Source: Halobacteria archaeon HArc-gm2 (GTDB taxonomy: Archaea > Halobacteriota > Halobacteria > Halobacteriales > Haloarculaceae). Taken from it: 64,000 nucleotides of DNA. The translations under genes were made by a program, and so were the position numbers. Location: the NCBI GenBank assembly GCA_025517465.1, contig JAOPKE010000004.1, positions 324,165 through 388,164 of the forward strand, read 5' to 3'. Below the pieces are notes generated by a model. That model was not told the origin of the DNA. It saw only the letters and a list, made by a program, of their open reading frames with translations, and ran no database searches. This document shows, in pieces, positions 52,086 to 60,112 of the stretch. Every line of letters starts with the position of its first letter. The stretch's first letter is position 1.

Positions 52086-52979
52086 TCAGCCGTTCTTGAC
52101 GGCCGCGTCGATGGCTGCCCGGTACCCCTCCCGGAACGTCGGGAAGCGGAACTCGTAGCCCAGGTCCCGGAGTCGGTCGTTCGAACAGCGCTTGCTGGTC
52201 ACGATGCGCCGGCGAGCCGCGTCCGAGAGGTCCCCGTCCGCGAGTCGCTCCGCCTTCGTCCGCTTGGGTGGTCGCTCGACGCCGCACTCGTCGGCCAGCC
52301 AGTCGGCGAACGTCCACTTTGCAACCGGTTCGTCGTCCACCACGAGGACGACGTCGCCGCGCGCCAGGTCCTCGCTCAACAGGTACCGGACCGTTCTGGC
52401 GGCGTCGTCCCGGTGGACCATGTTGAGGTACCCCTCAGTGACCGGGCCGTCGAGGTACCGGTCGAGCCGGTACCGGTCCGGCCCGTAGAGGCCGGCGTAG
52501 CGGGCGACGGTCCCGTCGATGCCCCACTCCGCCGCCGCATCGCGCGCGACGCGTTCGGCCTCCGCGAGGACGCGGGTCTTCTCGGTGGTCGGATCGAGCG
52601 GCGTCTCCTCGTCGACCCAGCCGCCGTCGTGGTCGCCGTAGACGCCCGTACTCGACGTGTACACCAGTCGGTCCGGGGCGTCGTCGCGCGCACCGAAGTG
52701 GTCGACGACGGTTCGCAATCCCTCGACGTAGATTTCGCGGGCCGCCTCGGCACCGCGGCCGCCCGAACTCGCGGCGAAGACGAGCGCGTCGGCGTCCGGC
52801 ACCTTGCCCAGCGAGTCCGAGTCCGTGACGTCGGCCTGAACCCCCACACCACCTACGTCCTCGACGGCGTCGACGCCCGCCGACGACCGCCTGACGCCGA
52901 CGACGTCGTGGTCACGTTCCGCGAGCTGTCTGCACAGTTCGAGTCCGACGTAGCCACAGCCCAGAATCGCGACGCGCAT
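52086..52979 (-). CDS. Extended SDR, NAD-dependent epimerase/dehydratase-like
   Basis: The 297-residue protein has ILGCGYVGLELCRQLAERDH (Rossmann GxxGxxG variant), VYTSSTGVYG, an Arg-rich VARYAGLYGPDR segment and NMVHRDDAARTVRYLL. The catalytic YxxxK motif is not conserved at the usual place: the residues after TSSTGVYG lack a clear Y-x3-K. It is thus likely an atypical SDR of the YeeZ/GalE-like group. It starts three bases after the preceding gene's stop. Confidence 0.88.
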   Translation of the reverse strand: MRVAILGCGYVGLELCRQLAERDHDVVGVRRSSAGVDAVEDVGGVGVQADVTDSDSLGKVPDADALVFAASSGGRGAEAAREIYVEGLRTVVDHFGARDDAPDRLVYTSSTGVYGDHDGGWVDEETPLDPTTEKTRVLAEAERVARDAAAEWGIDGTVARYAGLYGPDRYRLDRYLDGPVTEGYLNMVHRDDAARTVRYLLSEDLARGDVVLVVDDEPVAKWTFADWLADECGVERPPKRTKAERLADGDLSDAARRRIVTSKRCSNDRLRDLGYEFRFPTFREGYRAAIDAAVKNG

Positions 52980-52982
52980 CCG

Positions 52983-53411
52983 TCACCCTTTCCGCTGCTC
53001 GATGTACTGGTGGAGCAGGGCGTACTCGGCCAGCGTCATCGGGAACCGGCCCTCGACTTTCTGCTGGATCTCCTTGGGTTCGAGGGCGCCGTCGACCCCA
53101 GAGGCGAGGGTCTCCACGTCGAGCACCGCCGTCGTCATCCCCATGAGGAGTATGTCCCGGGCCTCGGCCGCGACGGCGTCGGCCGACGGCCGGTCCTCGT
53201 CGAGCGCGAGCACGGCCGTCGCCTCCTCGAGCGTGACCTCTGGCGAGTCGCCCGCCTCGAGCGACTCGACGGTTTCGCGGTCCAGCACAGTCTCCTCGGC
53301 GACCGTCTCGACGCCGACCTGGTCGATCGTCTCGGCGAGCAGGGCCTCGTACCCGCGCCGTAGCTCTTCGGGCGTCCGCTCGCCTGCGTCCGGGAACTCC
53401 CCTCGTATCAT
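52983..53411 (-). CDS. Haloarchaeal protein of unknown function (DUF5791 type)
   Basis: The 142-residue acidic protein is mostly helical: ERTPEELRRGYEALLAETID, VGVETVAEETVLDRETVESL and a C-terminal ALLHQYIEQRKG. It matches, as far as I recall, DUF5791, a conserved haloarchaeal family. The first half has an HTH-like rhythm. It overlaps no other gene and is followed within three bases by the epimerase-like gene, so the two form an operon. ATG 53411 is the first Met at the conserved start. Confidence 0.85.
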   Translation of the reverse strand: MIRGEFPDAGERTPEELRRGYEALLAETIDQVGVETVAEETVLDRETVESLEAGDSPEVTLEEATAVLALDEDRPSADAVAAEARDILLMGMTTAVLDVETLASGVDGALEPKEIQQKVEGRFPMTLAEYALLHQYIEQRKG

Positions 53412-53481
53412 GCACGCCGCTAGCTGTCGGGGGTACAAATCAGTTTGTTCCGCCGCAAACGGGCCGACCCTTTCCCGACTC

Positions 53482-56400
53482 TCAGCTCGGCCCCGACTCG
53501 GGCCAGCCGTCGGATCGCTCGTCCACGTTCCCGTCCCGGTCGCCGACGCCGCTCTTCCCGGGCGGGACGACCACCACGATCGTCGTCGAGACGTCGAAGT
53601 CGACGCGCGTAGCCCGGCCGAGTCGCTCTTTCTCCCCGTCGTCGTCGACGTCCAGCCTGACTTCGCCCCCGTCGCGGGCGTACGCGAGGTCGCTCCCGGG
53701 CTCACTGGGTCTGCCGCGGTCGGCCCGTATTCCGAAGCGGGCGTACTCCCCCCTGACCGTCACGTGCCAGACGTTGGTCGTCGCGTACCAGGCCGTGAAC
53801 GGCGGTGCGAGCGGCAGCCCCGACGGTACTTTGTCGAAGGACTCGTTGGTGACGCGCTGGATGCCGCGCTCGGTGGCGTTTTTCGCGATCCGTCGCGTGA
53901 GCTCGGTCGCGACGTCGCGAGTCACCGTCCGACTCCGGTTGACGGCCTCGCTCTCGGGCTTCGCCGCGTCCGTCCGGAGCGCGGTCTCGGTCCGCCGTTC
54001 CAGTTCCAGCCGGAGACGGTCCTCCCGCGTCTCGTCCAGTGACTCCCGGTCGGCGGCCGCGGCGGCGACCGCGGGGCTGGCTGACCCGTTCGACAGTGCC
54101 AGCGCGCGCGCCGCGGTCGTGTCCCATCGAGAGAGCCCGTGGGCGACGATTTCGCGTCGTTCCGCATCGCCGTCACCGACGCCCTGTTCGGCCAGCGTCA
54201 GGCGCATCCCCCGTCGGACGTACCGGTTGCCGTCCGCCACTTCCGTCCGGAGGGCGTCGCGTCGCTCCCGGACCGCGCTCGCGTTCCGTCGTTCGAGCGT
54301 CGCGTTGGCCGCCCGGAGCGTTCGGGCCGCCGTCGCGAGGCGGACGGTCCCGCCTGACCCAATCACCTCGTCGACGACCGTGTCGGCGACGTCATCGTAC
54401 GGCGCGGTGACGACGTTGACGTTCCGGGCCACCAGCGGGTGGGCCGGCCCGTCGAGCGCCGGCACCCGCTCGCTGTCGATTTCGGCCCGGGTCAGGTACG
54501 ACGGTGCGCTGTCGACCCGCATCCTGACTGGCCCAGCCGGCCCCTCGAACGCCGGCCGACGCTCAGGCGACGACGCCCGCGGGACGTCCATCCCCGCCTG
54601 GAGTTCCGAGAGCGAGCCGCTTCCGCGCTCCTCCAGCGACTCGCCGAGCCGACTCCCGCGATTCCGTCGTTCGGCCGCCTGCTCGTCGAGGCGTTCCAGC
54701 ACGCGGTCGAGGTAGGCGACCCGGGCAGCGATTCGCGCCTTCGTCGCGACGCCGTCGTAGGTGGCCGGCGCGTCGACGAAGGCCGCTCGCTGGCCACGGA
54801 TCCGGTCGGCGAGCATCGCCGGCGGATTCACCTCGAACGAGCCCACTGCGCCGCGTTCGACGCGGACTTCCACGTCCCGAACCCGCTCGCGAAGGCCCAT
54901 CAGGTCCCGGTAGACCCACCGGTAGAGACCGTCCGGGCGGTCCCCCTCGACGCGAACCGGATCCGTGTCGAGCGTCCCGGTCGCGGCCCGGGCCACGACG
55001 ACCTCCGTACCGCCCCGGCTCGTCACCAGACTGTCGACGGCCTCGTCCCGGACGTCGGCCATGTTCGGCCCGTCGAGCGGTCCTTCGCCGTGCTCGTGGA
55101 CGGTCGGGACGGCGTTGCCGGGCGCTCGTTCACTGGTGGTGTGGCGCCCGACCACGGCGACCGCGACGCGCCGCGTCTCGGTGGCCTCGGTCGCCGTCGT
55201 TCGCGTCTCGTTCCCGCGGCGCCACGTCCGGACGCGCGTCCGGTCGACGTCGACCTCCCGGCCGTAGCTTTCGAGCCGGTGCCAGCCCGTCGTCGAGACC
55301 GGCGGGGCGACGTCCGCAGCTTCGACGTCGGTGGTCACGGCCTGGTCGTCGTCGACCAGCGTCCAGTTTGCCCCAGGAGACTCCGGCGCTGCCGGTCGGT
55401 CGCCACCGACGTGGTCGACGTCGCTGACGAGACGCACGTCCGCGCTGTAGACCGTGGCGATCGATTCGTTCACGTCTCCGTCCACGACGACGTCGAGGAA
55501 CGCGTCGTCGGCCGTCTCGTTCACACCGACCGGCATCTCGTCGTCCCGCCGGGTTCCCCCGGGCGGTTCCAGCCCCTGGATGTCGTTCGGCGGTGGCTTC
55601 GTGGGAGAATCGAGGGCGTTCTGTACCGGCGGTGCCTCTGCCCCACTTGCACCGAGCAGTTCGCTCCCCGCGAGCTTGCCCGTCTCCACGGCCAGCGTCC
55701 GCCGTCCGACGCCGTCGCTCGTGCCGATGGTCTCACGCTGGACGTCGAGCAACCCCGCGTTCGTCGCCAGCGCGACGTACCGGTTAGTCACGACGTTGTC
55801 TATCGGCGCGCCGCCGTACTGGGCGTAGCCGCGGGCCCAGGTGAGCGCGTACAGCTGTGCGGTCAGTCGCTGGTCGAGCCCAGGCTTCGTCACGCCAGCG
55901 TCGAGCTGTCGCTGGTACGCGCTCACGCGGTCGTGCATGCCCAGGACGGGCGTCCCGACGACGAGCGTCGGCGAGACGCGCTCTTCGGTCAGGACGCGAC
56001 CGTTCCGCGTAGCGGTCAGGGTGACGTTCTCGACCCGGACGCGCAACGTCGTTCCGTTCTCGTCCGCGCGTTCGACGTGGACACGGCGTTTCGCCGCACG
56101 AAGACCGGTCGCGTCTGCCACGGGCGGCAGTGACGCGTGGACGCGAACGTCACCGCGCCGACGCTCGACGTCCTGCAACCGGTCGCGCGCGGCGAGATAG
56201 ACACGGATCCGGAGCGAGTCGCGGAACGGCACGGACTCGTTCAGCGTCCGACCGGCAGTGGTGTTCACCCGTTCGACCACCGGTTCTCTGGCCGCGTCCT
56301 CGCTCGCTTCCCTGATCGCCTCGCGGAGGGCAGTCTGGGTATCGGCGGTCGCGCCGTCGAGGGCCTTCGAGACCGCCGGCTCGGCCGGTAGCACTCGCGG

Positions 56401-56490
56401 CTGGCTCGTCGCGGCGATGGTCGCGCTGGTGACCAGCAACAGCACGCCCACGAGCGCGAACGGTATCCGGCCGCGGTCGGACCGGCTCAC
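53482..56490 (-). CDS. Large single-TM surface protein of Tad-like cluster (DUF7286 type)
   Basis: The 1,002-residue protein has one N-terminal hydrophobic helix (about 9-28: RGRIPFALVGVLLLVTSATI) and a long extracellular-looking part rich in Asp, Arg, Thr and Val, with many N-x-S/T sites. The start is taken as GTG 56490 because its GTGA overlaps the TGA of the preceding gene by three bases, the usual coupling in this cluster; a GTG three codons upstream is also possible. The N-terminal R-G-hydrophobic pattern resembles pilin-like proteins. It could be a tip or adhesin-like substrate of the neighbouring ATPase/TadC machine. Confidence 0.85.
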   Translation of the reverse strand: MSRSDRGRIPFALVGVLLLVTSATIAATSQPRVLPAEPAVSKALDGATADTQTALREAIREASEDAAREPVVERVNTTAGRTLNESVPFRDSLRIRVYLAARDRLQDVERRRGDVRVHASLPPVADATGLRAAKRRVHVERADENGTTLRVRVENVTLTATRNGRVLTEERVSPTLVVGTPVLGMHDRVSAYQRQLDAGVTKPGLDQRLTAQLYALTWARGYAQYGGAPIDNVVTNRYVALATNAGLLDVQRETIGTSDGVGRRTLAVETGKLAGSELLGASGAEAPPVQNALDSPTKPPPNDIQGLEPPGGTRRDDEMPVGVNETADDAFLDVVVDGDVNESIATVYSADVRLVSDVDHVGGDRPAAPESPGANWTLVDDDQAVTTDVEAADVAPPVSTTGWHRLESYGREVDVDRTRVRTWRRGNETRTTATEATETRRVAVAVVGRHTTSERAPGNAVPTVHEHGEGPLDGPNMADVRDEAVDSLVTSRGGTEVVVARAATGTLDTDPVRVEGDRPDGLYRWVYRDLMGLRERVRDVEVRVERGAVGSFEVNPPAMLADRIRGQRAAFVDAPATYDGVATKARIAARVAYLDRVLERLDEQAAERRNRGSRLGESLEERGSGSLSELQAGMDVPRASSPERRPAFEGPAGPVRMRVDSAPSYLTRAEIDSERVPALDGPAHPLVARNVNVVTAPYDDVADTVVDEVIGSGGTVRLATAARTLRAANATLERRNASAVRERRDALRTEVADGNRYVRRGMRLTLAEQGVGDGDAERREIVAHGLSRWDTTAARALALSNGSASPAVAAAAADRESLDETREDRLRLELERRTETALRTDAAKPESEAVNRSRTVTRDVATELTRRIAKNATERGIQRVTNESFDKVPSGLPLAPPFTAWYATTNVWHVTVRGEYARFGIRADRGRPSEPGSDLAYARDGGEVRLDVDDDGEKERLGRATRVDFDVSTTIVVVVPPGKSGVGDRDGNVDERSDGWPESGPS

Positions 56491-57392
56491 GGCGACCACG
56501 TCCTGACGGTGACGTCGACGGTGTCGGTCTCGACCGCACGCGCGGCCGCACCGGGCGATCCGAATCGCGACTCCACATCGGCGACGAGTCGGTCACGCAG
56601 CGCCGTCCGAAGGCGGTCGTTCGAGACGGAGACGTTCGTCTCCTCGATCGTCGGCGGTTCGGCGCCGAACAGCGTCGCAGCCCGGCGATACCGCTGGTCC
56701 GTGAGTGCGTCACCCGGATACGAGCCCCGGAGCGCCAGTTGGGTCTCTCGCGGCGGGAACAGACCGTGGACGACGGCGTCGGCGACGACCGTCGCGACGC
56801 CCCGGAATCCGTCCTCCTCGGCCGCTCGTTCGGCCCGTTCTCGACTCGCCGGGAATCCGCTGTCGACCGTCAGCGTAGCGGCGTGTACGTCGACGTCTCG
56901 TGGCGGTTCGTCACCGACGCGCGTCGTACCGACGAGGTGTGCGTCGTCGTACGGTTCCCAGGTCACTTCGACGCTGGTCCGCACGCCCCGCCGACCGAGC
57001 CGGTCCCGGACCGTCGACGAGAGTCGGCGCTCGAACTCGTCGCTGGCGTGGGAGAGTTGCTCGCCGTCGCTGGCGACGTTTCCGACGGCCGCGTCTGCGA
57101 GCAACGACGCGAGCGTGCCGTGGGCAGTCCGTTCGAAGCCACTCCCATCCGTCCGGTGGAACGTCACGCCGTCGGCTTCGGCAGCCGTCGCCGGAGCCAG
57201 CGAGTAGTCGACCGTCGCCGTGGTCGTCGCCAGGAGCCTGGCGTCTTCGGCGGCCGGGTTCCCCGACCCCGGACGCTCGTGGCTCTCCGCCTGCATCGTT
57301 CCGGTACCGGCGACTAACGTGGCGATAGCGCCGCCGACGAGCAGGAGGAAGACCGTCGCGTCGACGACCGTACTGACCGCTCTCACGTCCAT
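56487..57392 (-). CDS. Pilin-like single-TM protein (DUF7284 type)
   Basis: The 301-residue protein starts MDVRAVSTVVDATVFLLLVG. R-A before a run of about 20 hydrophobic residues is close to the class III signal cut by the archaeal prepilin peptidase PibD. The body is acidic and mostly beta-like without Cys. Its start overlaps the end of the preceding gene by ten bases; an alternative GTG start two codons in would give a four-base GTGA overlap. It is probably a minor pilin or secreted component of the machine. Confidence 0.85.
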   Translation of the reverse strand: MDVRAVSTVVDATVFLLLVGGAIATLVAGTGTMQAESHERPGSGNPAAEDARLLATTTATVDYSLAPATAAEADGVTFHRTDGSGFERTAHGTLASLLADAAVGNVASDGEQLSHASDEFERRLSSTVRDRLGRRGVRTSVEVTWEPYDDAHLVGTTRVGDEPPRDVDVHAATLTVDSGFPASRERAERAAEEDGFRGVATVVADAVVHGLFPPRETQLALRGSYPGDALTDQRYRRAATLFGAEPPTIEETNVSVSNDRLRTALRDRLVADVESRFGSPGAAARAVETDTVDVTVRTWSP

Positions 57393-57772
57393 ACCCTCAC
57401 TCGGAGTGTCCCGGTTCGGACCTGCGTTGGATCGACCCGAACCCCGAGTCGTTTGCGCGCACTGTCCGCGTTCGCGGGCACTGGGGGGCCCGCACGCCAT
57501 CGATCGTCCTCCGTGGTCAACGTTACGTTCGTCCGGTAGCCTCCGGGCCCGTTCGCCTGTCCGTCGTCGATCCGATCGGGAAGCGCGACGGCGGACGGGG
57601 CCAACGCGTCCTCGACGGGTTCGATGGCCGACGCCGCGACGTTTCGCTCCGACGAGGGGGCCAGCTCCGCGTCGAGCACGCCGACGTAGAGGCTCAGCCC
57701 GAGACAGACGGCGACGACCGCCACGAGGGCCGCGAGGGGCTCCGTCTGGGCCCTACCCGACGAGCGTGACAT
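57383..57772 (-). CDS. Small pilin-like protein (DUF7285 type)
   Basis: The 129-residue protein begins MSRSSGRAQTEPLAALVAVVAVCLG. R-A before Q-T-E-P and a hydrophobic helix again resembles a class III signal, with a Glu close to the processed N terminus as in type IV pilins. The exposed part is about 95 residues. It overlaps the gene before it by 20 bases and the one after by 10, which indicates one translational unit. Confidence 0.85.
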   Translation of the reverse strand: MSRSSGRAQTEPLAALVAVVAVCLGLSLYVGVLDAELAPSSERNVAASAIEPVEDALAPSAVALPDRIDDGQANGPGGYRTNVTLTTEDDRWRAGPPVPANADSARKRLGVRVDPTQVRTGTLRVRVWT

Positions 57773-58220
57773 TCACGTGCCTCCAGGTGACGCGTCGGAT
57801 GGTCAATCGGGCCGGTGCCGGTCGCCAGCCGGTTTTCTCTTCGCTGGCTGCTGACGCTGCGTCGGCGAACGCCGCTGGCGAGTCGAACGCCGATCGCGGG
57901 CTGTCTCCGTCGAGTACGCGTTCCAGTCGGTCGTCAGCAACGGCCGGCGTCACCGAATAGGCGAACGTCGCGTGTGCGCGGCCGCCGTCGTTTTCGAGTC
58001 CGACCTGCGTCGGTCCGAGTCGGAATCGGTCGGCCGCCGGGAGCGGGTGCGTCCCGACGGCACCAGAGGGACCCACGGCGACGGCGTCGACGGCGTTGGC
58101 CGCAGCCCTCGCGTCCGGCGGCGCGGAACTCGGGAGTCCGACCCCGACGCCGAACACCGCGAGACTGACCGCACCGACGCCGAACCACACGTACGTCGAA
58201 TCTACCGGGACGTCGAACAT
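57753..58220 (-). CDS. Single-TM protein heading the substrate half (DUF7283 type)
   Basis: The 155-residue protein has one N-terminal helix (about 10-29: VWFGVGAVSLAVFGVGVGL) without a basic class III motif and an acidic soluble part. A TTTAAAA box lies exactly 27 bases before its ATG, so it starts a separate leaderless message for the four downstream genes. It overlaps the next gene by 20 bases. The function is unknown; it may be a minor pseudopilin or assembly factor. Confidence 0.83.
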   Translation of the reverse strand: MFDVPVDSTYVWFGVGAVSLAVFGVGVGLPSSAPPDARAAANAVDAVAVGPSGAVGTHPLPAADRFRLGPTQVGLENDGGRAHATFAYSVTPAVADDRLERVLDGDSPRSAFDSPAAFADAASAASEEKTGWRPAPARLTIRRVTWRHVNVTLVG

Positions 58221-58243
58221 GGGCGTCCTGGCCCCGTCATCCG

Positions 58244-58250
58244 TTTTAAA
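58244..58250 (-). promoter_or_regulatory. Internal promoter of the Tad-like cluster
   Basis: On the minus strand TTTAAAA is centred 27 bases before the ATG at 58220. The left arm of the 16-base inverted repeat (58256-58271) lies directly upstream of this box, at the place of a BRE or an operator. Confidence 0.6.
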
Positions 58251-58255
58251 CCTTC

Positions 58256-58394
58256 ATAGTGGTGGTTGTAAACCCGTACCGGCGTCCGGACGAACATGGC
58301 GAGTCCGGGCTCGGGAGACGAGTGCAGCGAGTCTCCCGGCGTTCGACGTGGCCCGTGCCGGCGAATGTCGGTGAAAAGTTACAACCACCACTAT
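58256..58394. repeat. 139-base element bounded by a perfect 16-base inverted repeat
   Basis: ATAGTGGTGGTTGTAA (58256-58271) and its exact reverse complement TTACAACCACCACTAT (58379-58394) flank 107 bases. Inside is a second perfect hairpin, CGGGAGAC with GTCTCCCG around 11 bases (about 58312-58338). The right arm ends on the first base of the tadC-like stop codon; the left arm abuts the downstream promoter. It may be a foldback (MITE-like) insertion, a terminator, or paired operator sites. Confidence 0.85.
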
Positions 58395-60112
58395 CAGACG
58401 GTAAGACCGGTACCAACGAACGCGGCCAGGTACGTCGCCGTGGCGGCCAGCAGTGCGAGTCCCACGCGGTAGCCCACGAGCGCGCGGTCGAAGCCTCGCG
58501 AGAGACCGGTCGAGAGTGCCGTCAGGATGGCGGCGAGGACGAGCACGTACGCCCCGACGACGAGGCCGAGGCCATCGGCCGCCCCACCGCTGGCGAGTGG
58601 TCCGGCCGACCCCATCGCCCCCGCGAGTGCGACCGTCGCACCCCCGACGAGCGGGCCGAAGATGGCGGCGGTGTTCGCGAGCGTCCGCGTCACCTGTTCG
58701 ACCGAGCGACGCGCCTCGGCCTCCACGGCGGCGAGTTCCTGGAGGTGCTCGCCCATCGCGGTGACGGCCGCACCGGCCGGTGGTCCCTCCGCTGCCGCCA
58801 GCGCGAGCAGGGTCGCGCTACTGCGCACTCGGTCGCTTGGGATCGCTTCGAGAGCGCCGTTCGGCCCGAGAAATGCCGTCTCCACGCCGACGCCGAGCAG
58901 TCGCTGCCGACGGGCCGCGGCTGCCAGGAGTTCGCCCGTCGGCCCCGGAACGTCGTCGGCGACGCCGGCCACCGCCGACTCGACGGACTCGCCACGTTCG
59001 ACGCGACGACCGAGCAGCGCCAGTGCGTCACTCAGCCCGTCTTCGACTTCACTGACCGATTCGCGTACCTGGACGATCGGTCGGTAGTGAACGACGAGTG
59101 TGGCTCCGGCCCCTGTACCAGTGACGGCGACCGGTGTCGCCCACGGCGGAAACACCAGCGACGCGGTCCACCACGAGAGTGCGGCCGCGAGGCACCCGAC
59201 GAGTGGGCCCGGCCAGCGACGGGCGGGGACGTCCGGATGAGACCGTTGGACCGTGGTCGGTGGAAACGCGACCGGTCGGCGAGCGAGGAGCCAGACACTC
59301 GCCCCCAGCAGGCAGAGCGGAAGCAAGAGGTCGTAGACCAGGGCGACGATCCGGAGTGGTGCGGGGAGGCCGGCCGCTCGGAGCGCCGGCAGCAGTGACA
59401 CGAGCGCCAGGGGGAGCAGGACGCCGAAGGCGTAGACCGCCGTCGCCGGGCCCCGGATCGATCCCGCGAAGTCGGCCATCCGATCCCGCGTCGCGTCCAG
59501 GACTGTGCCCCGGGCGCGTTCGAGCGTCGCGGACCGCTGGTCGGCGGGGACGGTCCCAGCGCTCTCGACGAGTGTACACGCCCGCTCCAGTGCAGGGAAC
59601 CAGGGCTTCCACTCCGCGACGAACCCGGCGAATCCGGTCTCGGGGCCGGCCGCCGAGCGCCGAACGTGGGCATCGAGACTGCTGGCCAGGGTCCCCTCGC
59701 TCGTCGCTGCGGCGAACTGTGCCGCCCGCTCGGGCGACGGCGCCAGTTCCATCGACAGCGCCGCCCGGGTAACGAGCGAGGGAGCGGATCCCAGGGCGCG
59801 CGTTCGCTTCGCCCGCGCGAGCGCGAGCGGTAGGACCGGCCCGCCGACTGCGACGGCCGTCGCGAGCGCCAGGAACGGCGCGGCCACGATCGGTGTACTC
59901 CGGGTGACAGTCGTGGCGACGAATCCCATCACCGCGAGCGCGACGGCTGCGGCGTACGAGGCGCGATGGACCGTCTCACCGTCGACGTCGGCGCCGACGA
60001 ACGCCAGCGCCCTGTCGAGTTCGTCGTCGACGCTCACCGGGCCTGGCCAGAGGCGTGCGGCCGATTCGAGGACGTGGATCAACACGGGCCGGCGTCCGTC
60101 GGTTCGGCCCAC
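58394..60112 (-). CDS. Double-length TadC-like membrane platform protein
   Basis: The 572-residue protein has two halves, each with a cytoplasmic helical GspF/TadC-type domain and membrane helices. Hydrophobic segments lie near 52-105, 230-285, 310-340 and 480-570. The cytoplasmic parts are LERARGTVLDATRDRMADFA and VEDGLSDALALLGRRVERGESVESA. Such proteins anchor the assembly ATPase in the membrane. Two fused platform modules are typical of archaeal pili (cf. FlaJ/PilC arrangement). The ATG at 60112 overlaps the ATPase gene by 34 bases; GTG 60085 with a seven-base overlap is an alternative start. Confidence 0.9.
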   Translation of the reverse strand: MGRTDGRRPVLIHVLESAARLWPGPVSVDDELDRALAFVGADVDGETVHRASYAAAVALAVMGFVATTVTRSTPIVAAPFLALATAVAVGGPVLPLALARAKRTRALGSAPSLVTRAALSMELAPSPERAAQFAAATSEGTLASSLDAHVRRSAAGPETGFAGFVAEWKPWFPALERACTLVESAGTVPADQRSATLERARGTVLDATRDRMADFAGSIRGPATAVYAFGVLLPLALVSLLPALRAAGLPAPLRIVALVYDLLLPLCLLGASVWLLARRPVAFPPTTVQRSHPDVPARRWPGPLVGCLAAALSWWTASLVFPPWATPVAVTGTGAGATLVVHYRPIVQVRESVSEVEDGLSDALALLGRRVERGESVESAVAGVADDVPGPTGELLAAAARRQRLLGVGVETAFLGPNGALEAIPSDRVRSSATLLALAAAEGPPAGAAVTAMGEHLQELAAVEAEARRSVEQVTRTLANTAAIFGPLVGGATVALAGAMGSAGPLASGGAADGLGLVVGAYVLVLAAILTALSTGLSRGFDRALVGYRVGLALLAATATYLAAFVGTGLTV

